Shown here piece by piece: positions 51,893-59,994 of a stretch of 64,000 nt of DNA (position 1 is its first letter; every line of letters starts with the position of its first letter). The DNA lies in the NCBI GenBank assembly GCA_028281495.1, contig JANQJU010000061.1, positions 23,875 through 87,874 of the forward strand. The letters are read 5' to 3'. Made by a program: the position numbers and the translations under genes. This DNA comes from SAR324 cluster bacterium. GTDB taxonomy: Bacteria > SAR324 > NAC60-12. The notes beneath the pieces were generated by a model. The model worked only from the letters and a program-made list of their open reading frames with translations. It did no database searches and had not been told where the DNA came from.

Positions 51893-53326
51893 TTATTCTC
51901 TAAGGTCTCTCGGAACTATTGAAGGATTTGAAGCCGTTTTCCATACCTGCTGTCTATGTTTAGCGATCGCTTGAGAGATTGGTAATTGATACAAATGTGA
52001 ATTTTGTTTTAATTCAGAAAAAAAAGGGAATTTATCCGTAATTTTGTATTCACAACTCCATAAATTGACTAAGTTTTCTATTTCATTAAAAATTGAAGTA
52101 CTTATAGAATTAAATTCCGATTGTTCTTTTAGGTCATTGAGTCCCCATTTAAGCTGCGTAATCAATGTTAGAACTCTGCGATACGCGATATCCTTTATAA
52201 TTGAGTCTCTCGTAGAGTCTAATAAATGAATCCAAAATCGGTTGATTTCAGAATGGACGAATAGGGCATGAAGAACTCCTTCAGCACTTCGTAAGGAATC
52301 TCGCCAAGGAGAGTAATAAATAAATTTACGCACTCCATTCCCAGGAAACAGTTCGGCAAATTCTTCAATTAGTGAAATTTTATGATGACAAAATTCATGA
52401 ATGAACATCTCGGTATTGAAATTATCGGAACTTGAAGTATTTACAAAAATTGCTCCAAAAAGTCGTGAAAAGGAACCACTTGCCATAGGAGTAGTACCGT
52501 GAGTGGTCATCGGAATAAAATTACTAACTAATTCTTTTGCTTGAGAGAGCAACCCTGGGAAGATCGAATCTATTAGGTATAAGGCAGATTGAAAATCTGC
52601 AGCGAACTTTTCTAGATCACGAAATTCCTCTAACCTATCCCAACGTTCTATATTCCTTATGTGATAGTATGGAGAATAAGTCTGAACTTTTATCGATAGA
52701 CATTTGTGGCGGACAACTGGTACAGGTCGAATTTTTTTTATTTGGTAGCGATTGCCATAAACATCAATTCCTTCCAATGTCGAACCACGTAAGCCAATAA
52801 GCTTTGAAGGCACCCTATCAATCGGTAGCTGCCATTCTGTGTCTGTCGCTGGCAGTCCTCTATATTTCCAAAAAAAAGCTTGAGGGCAGAGAAAATCCTC
52901 CTTTCGCAACCAAGCAATACTTAAGGTAAAAACCCCGAATTGTAAAAGATGTTCATTTAGCAAGTTAATTTTTCCATCATCACTTAAATCAGGAAAGTAA
53001 CTATTTAATTGTAGAGAATTTGTATAGTATGAGCGGTAAGGTTGTAAAAGTTCTTCCCAGATACTTAGCCAACAAACAAAAGATGGGTCATCAATTACAA
53101 TAAGAAATTCATTCCATCCTTGCTTTGTATAGTCAATTAAGGTTGAAAAACCAGTACGACGACAGGCATCCGAGTGATGTTCTGAAGTAATAACACTTAA
53201 ACCTAAAAACTTTTCGGCAAGTCTAATCTTACGCTGCTCGTTTAAATGAACAATGCCCTTAGAATAGTAATCTTCATAGCATCTATAGTTTTTAGCAAGT
53301 GATGTTATAAGTTCATTTATTCCCAT
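51893..53326 (-). CDS. HExxH peptide-modification protein (aKG-HExxH hydroxylase family), copy 2
   Basis: A 477-residue member of the same family as the product of 40263-41687. HEFCH is at residues 310-314, followed by the YSPWRDSLRSAEGVLHALFV block. The two copies share little outside this core, so they probably act on different residues or at different steps. It is adjacent to the radical SAM maturase (two-base gap), the arrangement known from FxsB-type clusters. Confidence 0.82.
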   Translation of the reverse strand: MGINELITSLAKNYRCYEDYYSKGIVHLNEQRKIRLAEKFLGLSVITSEHHSDACRRTGFSTLIDYTKQGWNEFLIVIDDPSFVCWLSIWEELLQPYRSYYTNSLQLNSYFPDLSDDGKINLLNEHLLQFGVFTLSIAWLRKEDFLCPQAFFWKYRGLPATDTEWQLPIDRVPSKLIGLRGSTLEGIDVYGNRYQIKKIRPVPVVRHKCLSIKVQTYSPYYHIRNIERWDRLEEFRDLEKFAADFQSALYLIDSIFPGLLSQAKELVSNFIPMTTHGTTPMASGSFSRLFGAIFVNTSSSDNFNTEMFIHEFCHHKISLIEEFAELFPGNGVRKFIYYSPWRDSLRSAEGVLHALFVHSEINRFWIHLLDSTRDSIIKDIAYRRVLTLITQLKWGLNDLKEQSEFNSISTSIFNEIENLVNLWSCEYKITDKFPFFSELKQNSHLYQLPISQAIAKHRQQVWKTASNPSIVPRDLRE

Positions 53327-53347
53327 TTTTGCAAAATCTCAGTTAAG

Positions 53348-54082
53348 CTATAATTCTACAACATCTTTGGCACAACGAAAACCGTAATCCTCATTGCACG
53401 CAGTTGGATTATTACGTCCGCGAACATGAATTCTCATATATTTTGGATTATCAAGATAAGCCGACCCCCCTCTCAAGACACGGTCATCACTCAGATTCAT
53501 ATTAACAGGATTGAAAAAGGGAGATTTTGAATAGTAATCGATTTCATAAGCATCTTGTAACCATTCCCAACCAATTCCGCTCATGTCAAATAATCCGAAA
53601 CTGTTAGCAGGGCATGTTTTAGGAATAAAACCTATTGGATGTCCGCCATCTCGAAAGCAAATATAATTTTTGTCTTCAAATTCAGAATGATTTCCCCAAG
53701 TATAATTTTCTATTCCTCCAGCGGCATATTCCCATTCCGATTCGGTTGGCAATCTCTTTCCTACCCATTTAGCAAAAGCCTCTGCAACATATGCAGAAAC
53801 ATTTATCACTGAACGATTTAAGAGTTCCTCTGGACATTCATCTTCGTTCCATTGATTCAAATAATTTTTATCTGCTATTTTCCTAGAAATTTTGGTTTTC
53901 AGAAATTGTTGATTATTTCGAACAAAGAGCTGGAATTCGGAGTTGGTTACAACTCGGACATCTAAGAAAAAGGGCCTAATTTTTACTTCATGCTTAGGCT
54001 GCTCGTTGATATAACCTTCATTCGATCCCATAGTAAACACCCCTCCTGGTATCAAAACCATTTCAGAAAACGTGGGATTCAT
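53348..54082 (-). CDS. SUMF1/FGE-family protein
   Basis: A 244-residue protein with the formylglycine-generating-enzyme fold pattern: MVLIPGGVFTMGSN, EQPKHEVKIRPFFLDVRVVTNSEF, RLPTESEWEYAA, GLFDMSGIGWEWLQD, VLRGGSAYL and GFRCAKD. The family includes formylglycine generation on sulfatases, EgtB-type sulfoxide synthases and PvdO-type oxidations. The two copper-binding Cys of true FGE are not obvious, so another oxidative role is likely. Its place between GT8 and HExxH genes points to a tailoring role. Confidence 0.8.
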   Translation of the reverse strand: MNPTFSEMVLIPGGVFTMGSNEGYINEQPKHEVKIRPFFLDVRVVTNSEFQLFVRNNQQFLKTKISRKIADKNYLNQWNEDECPEELLNRSVINVSAYVAEAFAKWVGKRLPTESEWEYAAGGIENYTWGNHSEFEDKNYICFRDGGHPIGFIPKTCPANSFGLFDMSGIGWEWLQDAYEIDYYSKSPFFNPVNMNLSDDRVLRGGSAYLDNPKYMRIHVRGRNNPTACNEDYGFRCAKDVVEL

Positions 54083-54124
54083 ATGACACTCCTTTACTTA
54101 GAGTTGAACTTCAATGTAATTTAT

Positions 54125-54910
54125 CTATGCTATGGAAGATTTGCTGTAATAGAAAAAAAACTCTTTCTTAGGCGAAGAGCATCCCTGATGCCAGGGCTTT
54201 ATTTCTCCTGTATAGTGAATTAACCTTGCACTTGATTGTAATACCTCCCAATTCCAATGCTCCGCAAAAGCGTTGTACTCCTCTCCAATGAAGGCAATTT
54301 GACTTTCATACCGATTCATAAGTATTTGCAATGCCGATTGGTCACCATAAGTAAAACTTTCCCCTATATCTTTATAAACTTTCCAAGCTTCATCTAACAA
54401 CTTCCCTTCCCCCCACTTACGATTGTCTATTGAAAACACACCTGCATTGAATGCAGGTAAATTAGGTGAAATATTGTACTTTTCTAATACTTTAGGAGTA
54501 GTGAAGTTATCAGATACTCTCCAATCTAAATTTTTTACTGCTACAAATTCTGCGTTACTATTAAATAAATCATCCAAAGGTTTCAATACTATAATATCAC
54601 AATCTAAGTATACAACTCTTCGGTAATTTAATAAAGAAAGAGCAAATCTCCCCCAAGCAGGGTTATGTTCCATTTGGTTGTTAAACTGTACTACTTCGAC
54701 AAACTGAGATATGTAGCTTCTTGTGTTTTGGTTCAATCCAATGTCGATTAAAACAACATGTACCTGTGGGTGAAATCTCTTTAAAGATCTTAGAGCGGGC
54801 AAGAATCCTGGAAAGTATTTTTGATCACAGCTAAATACTACCACAGTAGATTTGCTGTCAACAGAAGTATTTAAATCAGTTTTCATCAACACTTTTTTTC
54901 TACCTTCCAC
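54125..54910 (-). CDS. Family 8-like glycosyltransferase
   Basis: A 261-residue protein with GT8 features: LPALRSLKRFHPQ, the DxD motif as VYLDCDIIVLKPLDD, FNAGVFSIDNRKW and a late HYTGEIKPWHQG block with the His used to bind metal and donor. It transfers a hexose or hexosamine from a nucleotide donor with retention. It lies 42 bases upstream of the FGE-like gene, in the same operon. Confidence 0.82.
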   Translation of the reverse strand: MEGRKKVLMKTDLNTSVDSKSTVVVFSCDQKYFPGFLPALRSLKRFHPQVHVVLIDIGLNQNTRSYISQFVEVVQFNNQMEHNPAWGRFALSLLNYRRVVYLDCDIIVLKPLDDLFNSNAEFVAVKNLDWRVSDNFTTPKVLEKYNISPNLPAFNAGVFSIDNRKWGEGKLLDEAWKVYKDIGESFTYGDQSALQILMNRYESQIAFIGEEYNAFAEHWNWEVLQSSARLIHYTGEIKPWHQGCSSPKKEFFFYYSKSSIA

Positions 54911-54995
54911 GCTTGTTTCTTGACGGTTGTACGTATACCAATGAAATTGGTGCTAGTTAAACTCTTTTTTTGACCTTTAAAGAATCAAAGTTAGT

Positions 54996-57062
54996 CTATA
55001 TTTTTATATCGTGTAACTCTTTTGAATCAATTTTAGATATTCCATAATACTCACGTATTTTGTTGCCTACATAGAGTATCTCGTTATAAGACATTCCAAC
55101 CCAAAGGGGTAAAGTTAAGATTTCTTTGCAGAGTTTTTCAGTCTCTGGTAAATTGACTTGTGCCCAAGGTTGTTTTTCGTATGCGGGCATTCGGTGTAAA
55201 GGTGTTGAGTAGTGAATTCCTGTTTGAATTTTAGAGTTTTTTAAAAATTTTCTAAGATTATCTCTATCCTTAGTGCGAACAACAAAAATACTAGTTACAG
55301 ACTGACAACCCGGAAGAATATTAGGTAATTCCAATGGTGTACTGTTTAATATATGCTGATACAATTTTGTGAGAGTTTTTTTCTTGCTAGCAAAACTATG
55401 AAAGTTTTTTAATTTCGCAATTAAAACAGCAGCCTGAAATTCATCTAAACGTCCTGTGGTACCCCTATAGGTGTGAACTTGTGGTGATGTTTGGCCATGA
55501 TTTCTTAATGCTTTAACCGTACTCATAACCTCTTTTCTTTGAGTAATTACGATTCCAGCATCTCCAAGTGCCGATAGGTTTTTTGTTGGATGTAAGCTAA
55601 TTGCAGCTGAATTTCCCCATGTACCTAGATATCTATTATTTATTAGTGTACCAAACCCTTGTGAAGCATCTTCTAAGATTAGTTTTGCACTTGAAAATAT
55701 TGCTGGAGAGGCATTTCCATACAGGTGACTTACTAAAAGAACACTACTAGGTAATTCTAGTCTAGGCATTTGCCATGTCAATGGGTCTATATCGATAAAT
55801 GAAGGAATTGCACCCGTTGCTAATACTGCTTCTAAATCAGCAACAAATGTATTTGCTGTTAAAACTATCTCCGTTCCTGGGCAAATGTTTTCGGCTCGTA
55901 TCATGAGTTCTAGAGCGATAGTTCCCGAAGAAACTCCTACGACGTAAGCAGATTGTAAAAATTTTCCCAGTAAGTCTTCAAGTTGTTCAGTTCTTGGCCC
56001 ATTCACATACATTCCGCTTTGAGCAACATTATCTAAGGAGCTTAAAATATCAGGCATACAAGAGTTATATTCAAATTCAGGCTTAAACAAGGGTATTGAA
56101 TCGATACAAATCGTTGATGGCTCTTGGACAGAAATTCTGTTTTTAAAATAGGGAATAGTTTGTTGCAAACCTTCTTTTATGCTGGTCGTAGCCTCCCAAT
56201 TGAAATGACTTTTAGCCTTATCTACATTTGGAATCCTATGAAAAATGTCTTGAAATCCTGGAGCAATATCTTTTTGATCTATATATACAATCTTAGATTT
56301 ACTCTGGCATAAATCTCGAATTAAATATGCTAGTTCTTTAATAGTAGTAGTAGTAGTAGTACCGATATTATATACTTCTCCCGAAAGCCAATTCGAGTCT
56401 ATTATTTTTTTCAAAACAATGAGGGCATCATTGATATACATAAAAGTGCGAGATTGCATTCCACTGTTATGAATAGTTATAGGTTCATTTTTAATAGCAT
56501 TTGTGATAAATTTATCGATAACTCTACCCTTTAATCTGGGGCCGTATAGATTAAAAAAACGAACAATAACAAAATCAAGAAGCTGTTGTTCTTGGCAAGC
56601 AAATAAATAATGTTCAATTAGAGATTTGCATGAGGCGTAGCACCAGCGATGATTTTGAGTGGGCCCTAAAACTCTTTTATCGTTTTCTGCCCAAGGTAAG
56701 TCAGGGTTCATTCCATAAACTTCAGAGGTAGAGGCAAATATTATCTTTGCTTGGAGGTCGATAGCTGTCTGTAGAACGTTTAAAGATCCTTTTAAGTTTA
56801 CATCAATTACCTTTTTAGGCTGCAAACAATACCTTAAAGGCTCAGCGATACCAGCCAGATGTATTATTAAATCAAATCCAGTAGCAGCCTCTCGAAATTG
56901 CGAGAAGTTTAGTATAGATCCCTTCACAGCACAGAAATTCTTCGTACCATAAATAGGAGAGTCCGTTTCATCAAAAGTACAGACTTCATGGTTCTCTTTA
57001 GCCAAATTCTCTGCAAGGTGGCTTCCAATGAAACCAGAACCTCCTGTTATTAAAATCCGCAT
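54996..57062 (-). CDS. NAD-dependent epimerase/dehydratase fused to DegT/DnrJ aminotransferase
   Basis: A 688-residue fusion. The first about 310 residues are an extended short-chain dehydrogenase: ILITGGSGFIGSHL (nucleotide-binding GxxGxxG) and the catalytic YASCK. The remainder is a DegT/DnrJ/EryC1 PLP aminotransferase, with the lysine in LHPTKNLSALGDAG and GTTGRLDEFQAA. Separate enzymes usually catalyse these steps (oxidation or dehydration of an NDP-sugar, then transamination), so fusion would channel a keto-sugar to an amino sugar. It is the first large gene after the precursor peptide, separated by a 357-base gap holding a terminator-like hairpin. Confidence 0.85.
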   Translation of the reverse strand: MRILITGGSGFIGSHLAENLAKENHEVCTFDETDSPIYGTKNFCAVKGSILNFSQFREAATGFDLIIHLAGIAEPLRYCLQPKKVIDVNLKGSLNVLQTAIDLQAKIIFASTSEVYGMNPDLPWAENDKRVLGPTQNHRWCYASCKSLIEHYLFACQEQQLLDFVIVRFFNLYGPRLKGRVIDKFITNAIKNEPITIHNSGMQSRTFMYINDALIVLKKIIDSNWLSGEVYNIGTTTTTTIKELAYLIRDLCQSKSKIVYIDQKDIAPGFQDIFHRIPNVDKAKSHFNWEATTSIKEGLQQTIPYFKNRISVQEPSTICIDSIPLFKPEFEYNSCMPDILSSLDNVAQSGMYVNGPRTEQLEDLLGKFLQSAYVVGVSSGTIALELMIRAENICPGTEIVLTANTFVADLEAVLATGAIPSFIDIDPLTWQMPRLELPSSVLLVSHLYGNASPAIFSSAKLILEDASQGFGTLINNRYLGTWGNSAAISLHPTKNLSALGDAGIVITQRKEVMSTVKALRNHGQTSPQVHTYRGTTGRLDEFQAAVLIAKLKNFHSFASKKKTLTKLYQHILNSTPLELPNILPGCQSVTSIFVVRTKDRDNLRKFLKNSKIQTGIHYSTPLHRMPAYEKQPWAQVNLPETEKLCKEILTLPLWVGMSYNEILYVGNKIREYYGISKIDSKELHDIKI

Positions 57063-57344
57063 ATGACTAAACTTTTTATATATTTAAAAAAGAGTTTCAG
57101 ATAGGTTGCATAGGCAGACCTTGAAGCTTAACTTACGGTTTCTGACCACACCCTAAGGACAAAATTGGTTAGTTAGTTTAATCCCTGTTTATAAAAAATG
57201 GCTTTCCATATTTTTATTTCTCGCTTGCCATAAATTATTAAATAGTTGTTGTCGCGCAAGAGCGGCTATGTAAAGCAAAAGTAAAAAAATTATATCGAAT
57301 TAAGTTTAAACTATACACACAAGCATCTTGATAATTTAAAGAAC

Positions 57345-57372
57345 AGACCGCCTTAATTCGGAAGTCTGCCCT
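57345..57372 (-). terminator. Possible terminator or attenuator after the peptide gene
   Basis: On the minus strand, CAGAC...GTCTG form an imperfect stem, followed by TTCTTTAAATT. It lies about 50 bases after the stop of the peptide gene. Partial termination here would give excess peptide message over the enzyme genes, as is common in RiPP operons. The rest of 57063-57419 holds nothing I recognise. Confidence 0.45.
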
Positions 57373-57419
57373 TCTTTTTAAAAGTTAGAAAAAAGATTAT
57401 AACTACTCTAAGTGTAGAG

Positions 57420-57590
57420 TTAATTATGAGCTGAGTGATGTGAGTTGTGCGACACATATGCAGATGATTGCATATTTTTTGCTGCTCTGTCAGCAATGCG
57501 TTCCAATGCTGGATGTCCGCTTTTGCGCAGCTTTTCTAAAGTTAATTGACCTTCATTATTTGATGAAGCTTTTTCGTTATTTGAATCCAT
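57420..57590 (-). CDS. RiPP precursor peptide, 56 residues
   Basis: ATG 57590 is preceded by TAGGAGAAAA, a strong ribosome site. The peptide has a polar leader (MDSNNEKASSNNEGQLTLEK...), a leader helix LRKSGHPALERIADRAAK and a C-terminal tail Y-V-S-H-N-S-H-H-S-A-H-N. The tail reads as aromatic-x-Ser triplets: YVS, HNS, HHS, then AHN. Triplets starting with an aromatic ring are what FxsB-type maturases cross-link (FxS in the founding example; HxS repeats occur in the His-Xaa-Ser systems). It lies at the head of the cluster on the same strand, behind a promoter. I infer it is the substrate of the radical SAM and HExxH enzymes. Confidence 0.8.
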   Translation of the reverse strand: MDSNNEKASSNNEGQLTLEKLRKSGHPALERIADRAAKNMQSSAYVSHNSHHSAHN

Positions 57591-57666
57591 TTTTCTCCTA
57601 TTATTTATTTTTCTATTAAGTTTACTAGATCAAATCGAAGAAGAAAAAATTACTCCTCTCAAAGTG

Positions 57667-57695
57667 ATTATATCAATCATTAATCTTAGTTTGAA
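57667..57695 (-). promoter_or_regulatory. Candidate promoter of the peptide gene
   Basis: On the minus strand TTCAAA (57690-57695, four of six matches to the -35 consensus) and TATAAT (57667-57672, perfect -10) are 17 bases apart. They lie about 80-105 bases upstream of the peptide ATG. Confidence 0.55.
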
Positions 57696-57733
57696 AAACT
57701 AAACTGCCGTTGTGAGATATAGACAAGGAGCAC

Positions 57734-57986
57734 ATGCTTCCAGATATCACCACGTTAGCTTCTAACGGTTTACCAAAAATAAATTTTATTGACAATAGAA
57801 TTGTCTCCCAAAGTTTACAGCGAGACAATACGTGTCAACTGGCAAAAAGTAGAGTTGCAGACTAATGCGTGCCAAACGGTTGAGGCAAAAAAGAAGTCAT
57901 TAGAATCCAATCCACTTTTGATAGAATTTCATAACTCTATTTTAGAAATTAATAATGATATTAGTAATTTAGTGGTTTTGCTTTAA
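57734..57986 (+). CDS. Possible small gene with a frame change
   Basis: ATG 57734 with AAGGAG just upstream opens a 43-codon frame (MLPDITTLASNGLPK...). A second frame from about 57789 to 57986 encodes 65 residues with good coding character and ends near 57986. Either one is real or a single-base shift has split one gene of about 80 residues. No family recognised. It diverges from the peptide gene. Its location beside the cluster makes a small regulator or immunity gene possible, but nothing in the sequence shows this. Confidence 0.35.
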
Positions 57987-58280
57987 AGAATTTTCTATAG
58001 CTCTTCGTTTCAAACAGGGGTAGACTACTCATATGAAAATTCCTTTCTTTAAAAAAGGGAGTACGCACAAGAAAGAAGAAATATTTTAGCTTTTCAAGTC
58101 TTTGGGAGTGCTGATCTCACTTCTAGAAGAGCCTAAACTATCACTATGCGATGGAGAAGCGTTCCCAAACCATGCCCTGATGCCTGTTGGGAAGTTTTCA
58201 GGATGAATCTTTGCTTGAATTTTAAGGTCGACCCAACGATATGCTAATGACAACGCAAAAGGGGTTCATGCGCACTTTTG

Positions 58281-58421
58281 ATACTGCTGGCGAATTATTC
58301 AACCCGTCTGAGGCTGCATTCATACACATGGCTATGACTCTTGGAGTTGAGAAAGATAAGCAGTACGTGCGATTAAGAAAACACTCAGATCATACCCTCA
58401 AAATGAATTCGCCAGCAGTAT
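58281..58421. mobile_element. MITE-like element 3 (141 bp) inside the ISL3 end
   Basis: Terminal repeats ATACTGCTGGCGAATT (58281-58296) and its perfect complement (58406-58421) are 16 bases long. Direct repeats CACTTTTG flank it (58273-58280 and 58422-58429). Removing the element and one copy of the duplication restores a sequence that matches the other ISL3 end, which proves the insertion. Confidence 0.88.
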
Positions 58422-58457
58422 CACTTTTGCTGAAACCCCTCTGCTTTCCCACTTTCC

Positions 58458-59112
58458 TCAACTACATAACATTCGAATTTTGAGCAGATCGGGGTTGGCC
58501 CGACCATACATTTGTCGTTTGATCGCTTTGAGTTTGTTGATTTGCCCTTCCAGTTGACCATTGCTCCAGGGCAATCTGATGGCGGCTTCCACCGCCTCTC
58601 GATCTTGGCAAAGCCCTTTGGCAAAACTTTTTAACTCATCAAGATTGCTCTGGTTGACTTTCAGGAGCCAATCGTCGAACCGTTGCAATGGTCCGTTGAG
58701 TAGCAGTTCTATAAACGTCTGTACGAAATCAGTGGCTTGAGCCAACTGGGGACTGGTTTGCAACAAGCGTGTACGGAACCGCCCCTGTTTTTCTTCAAGT
58801 TGGGACTCTTCCTTGACTTACAAAAAGGCACATTGTCGGGGAGAAGGACAATAATCGGCTTGGGATTTTGACCGCTGTTTTTTGGGTGTCCAATCTCGGA
58901 TTCCGGTACCTCCTGAAGGAGGGTAGGTGCGGCGGGCAGCCACAAATTGTCTGACCAGACTCGCACTCCCACAAAAGCCTTGCTGAGTGATTTCTCTCCA
59001 GAGTTGGGCTCCATTTTGGCAGCCTTCCCTCATCCGTTTTTCCAGATAAGCTTCAAACGGGGCTAATAATCCCGGTGAACGATTCCGGGAATCCCTTTCG
59101 GGAAATTGATCC
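58458..59112 (-). pseudogene. ISL3 transposase, C-terminal part
   Basis: The C-terminus has the ISL3 signature LPWSNGQLEGQINKLKAIKRQMYGRANPDLLKIRML. In the same frame upstream lie REGCQNGAQLWREI and FVAARR, but a TAA at 58818-58820 interrupts it. Sequence upstream of about 59112 is lost to the IS66 insertion. It is inactive. Confidence 0.75.
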
Positions 59113-59860
59113 GTAAGCGAGTCAGGAACCCCATCTATTTTTAGCCCGCCCCGTCTGTCATAATCATTCCCACATCATGAATTGAAAGGAGTGATTATGA
59201 AGTCGGAACGTCAGGATTCAGTCAGTAAATCGGAGTACTGGTCATCGCATATAGCCGGTTGGAAAGCGAGTAGTCAGACGCAACGTGCCTATTGTGAGGT
59301 GCATGGATTGAACTTTTCGGTGTTTTGTTATTGGCGCAAAAAGCTATCCGAACCGTCTTCTTCTCGTCCCTTGATTCCGGTCACGGTGTTGTCCACTCCT
59401 TCCCGTCCTTCGTCGTCATCCAGCCTGAGCGAATCGGGCTTAAGTTTGTGGGTTGGCACCGACTACCGAATCGAAATCTCCGAATCTTTTGTCCCCGAGA
59501 CGTTACAACGGTTGGTTCGTTCCTTGGAAAGTCTATGACTCCGAATCGAGCGGTCGAAGTGTATTTGGCACCCGGTGCTACGGATCTCCGTAAATCGATC
59601 AATGGTCTGTCGATTTTGGTGGAATCCCATCTTCAGCAAGCGGTCTTTTCGGGGAGCCTGTTTGTGTTTTGCAACCGTCGTCGTGACTTGATTAAAGTTC
59701 TATATTGGGATCGCAATGGCTTTTGTTTGTGGATGAAGCGGTTGGAAGAAGCACAGTTTCATTGGCCGACGAGTGATCAAGAAACGGTTTGCATTGACCG
59801 ACGGGCCTTGGACTGGTTACTGGAGGGCTTGAATTGGGTTCAAGGGCAAAAGCAATCTGG
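59113..59860 (+). mobile_element. Partial IS66-family element
   Basis: The left end begins GTAAGCG, the usual IS66 terminus. It contains tnpA and most of tnpB; tnpC and the right end are missing, having been replaced by IS3-related sequence at about 59841-59886. Confidence 0.75.
59197..59538 (+). CDS. tnpA: IS66 accessory protein TnpA
   Basis: A 113-residue protein (start ATG 59197, AAAGGAG upstream). A helix-turn-helix-like N-terminal part (WKASSQTQRAYCEVHGLNFSVFCYWRKK) is typical of IS66 TnpA. The stop overlaps the start of tnpB. It is complete, but the element is not. Confidence 0.8.
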   Translation: MKSERQDSVSKSEYWSSHIAGWKASSQTQRAYCEVHGLNFSVFCYWRKKLSEPSSSRPLIPVTVLSTPSRPSSSSSLSESGLSLWVGTDYRIEISESFVPETLQRLVRSLESL

Positions 59861-59870
59861 GCTTCGGTAA
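59535..59870 (+). pseudogene. tnpB: IS66 accessory protein TnpB, 3'-truncated
   Basis: ATG 59535 overlaps the tnpA stop. The product has the IS66 Orf2 pattern YLAPGATDLRKSINGL, FCNRRRDLIKVLYWDRNGFCLW and LDWLLEGL. The reading ends SGLR after running into the reverse complement of an IS3 orfA start at about 59841, so the natural C-terminus is replaced. Confidence 0.75.
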
Positions 59871-59886
59871 ACTTGCTCTTTTTCAT
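59841..59886 (-). pseudogene. IS3 orfA 5' remnant
   Basis: ATG 59886, preceded by GAAGGAGATTTTGTC, encodes only MKKSKFTEAQIAFAL before the sequence joins IS66 tnpB. This is the start of a second, different IS3 orfA, left at a deletion junction. Confidence 0.6.
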
Positions 59887-59994
59887 GACAAAATCTCCTT
59901 CTTTTCAGATTTTCAAAGCATCCGTCCTGTACTAAAAAGTTTTGCGGAGCTTTTTCAAAAGCAACCCGCCGGAGGCATCATTCGATGATACATC

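Noticed and set aside
36979..57062. A plain O-antigen or capsule cluster
   Set aside because: There is no flippase, polymerase, chain-length regulator or ABC exporter, while a peptide gene, radical SAM/SPASM and two HExxH enzymes are embedded among the sugar genes.
32599..58820. Reassigned TAA codon (in-frame TAA in both the IS1182 and ISL3 transposases)
   Set aside because: Many intact genes in the window end in TAA at the expected place, including the peptide gene, so the in-frame TAA are better explained as mutations in dead transposases.
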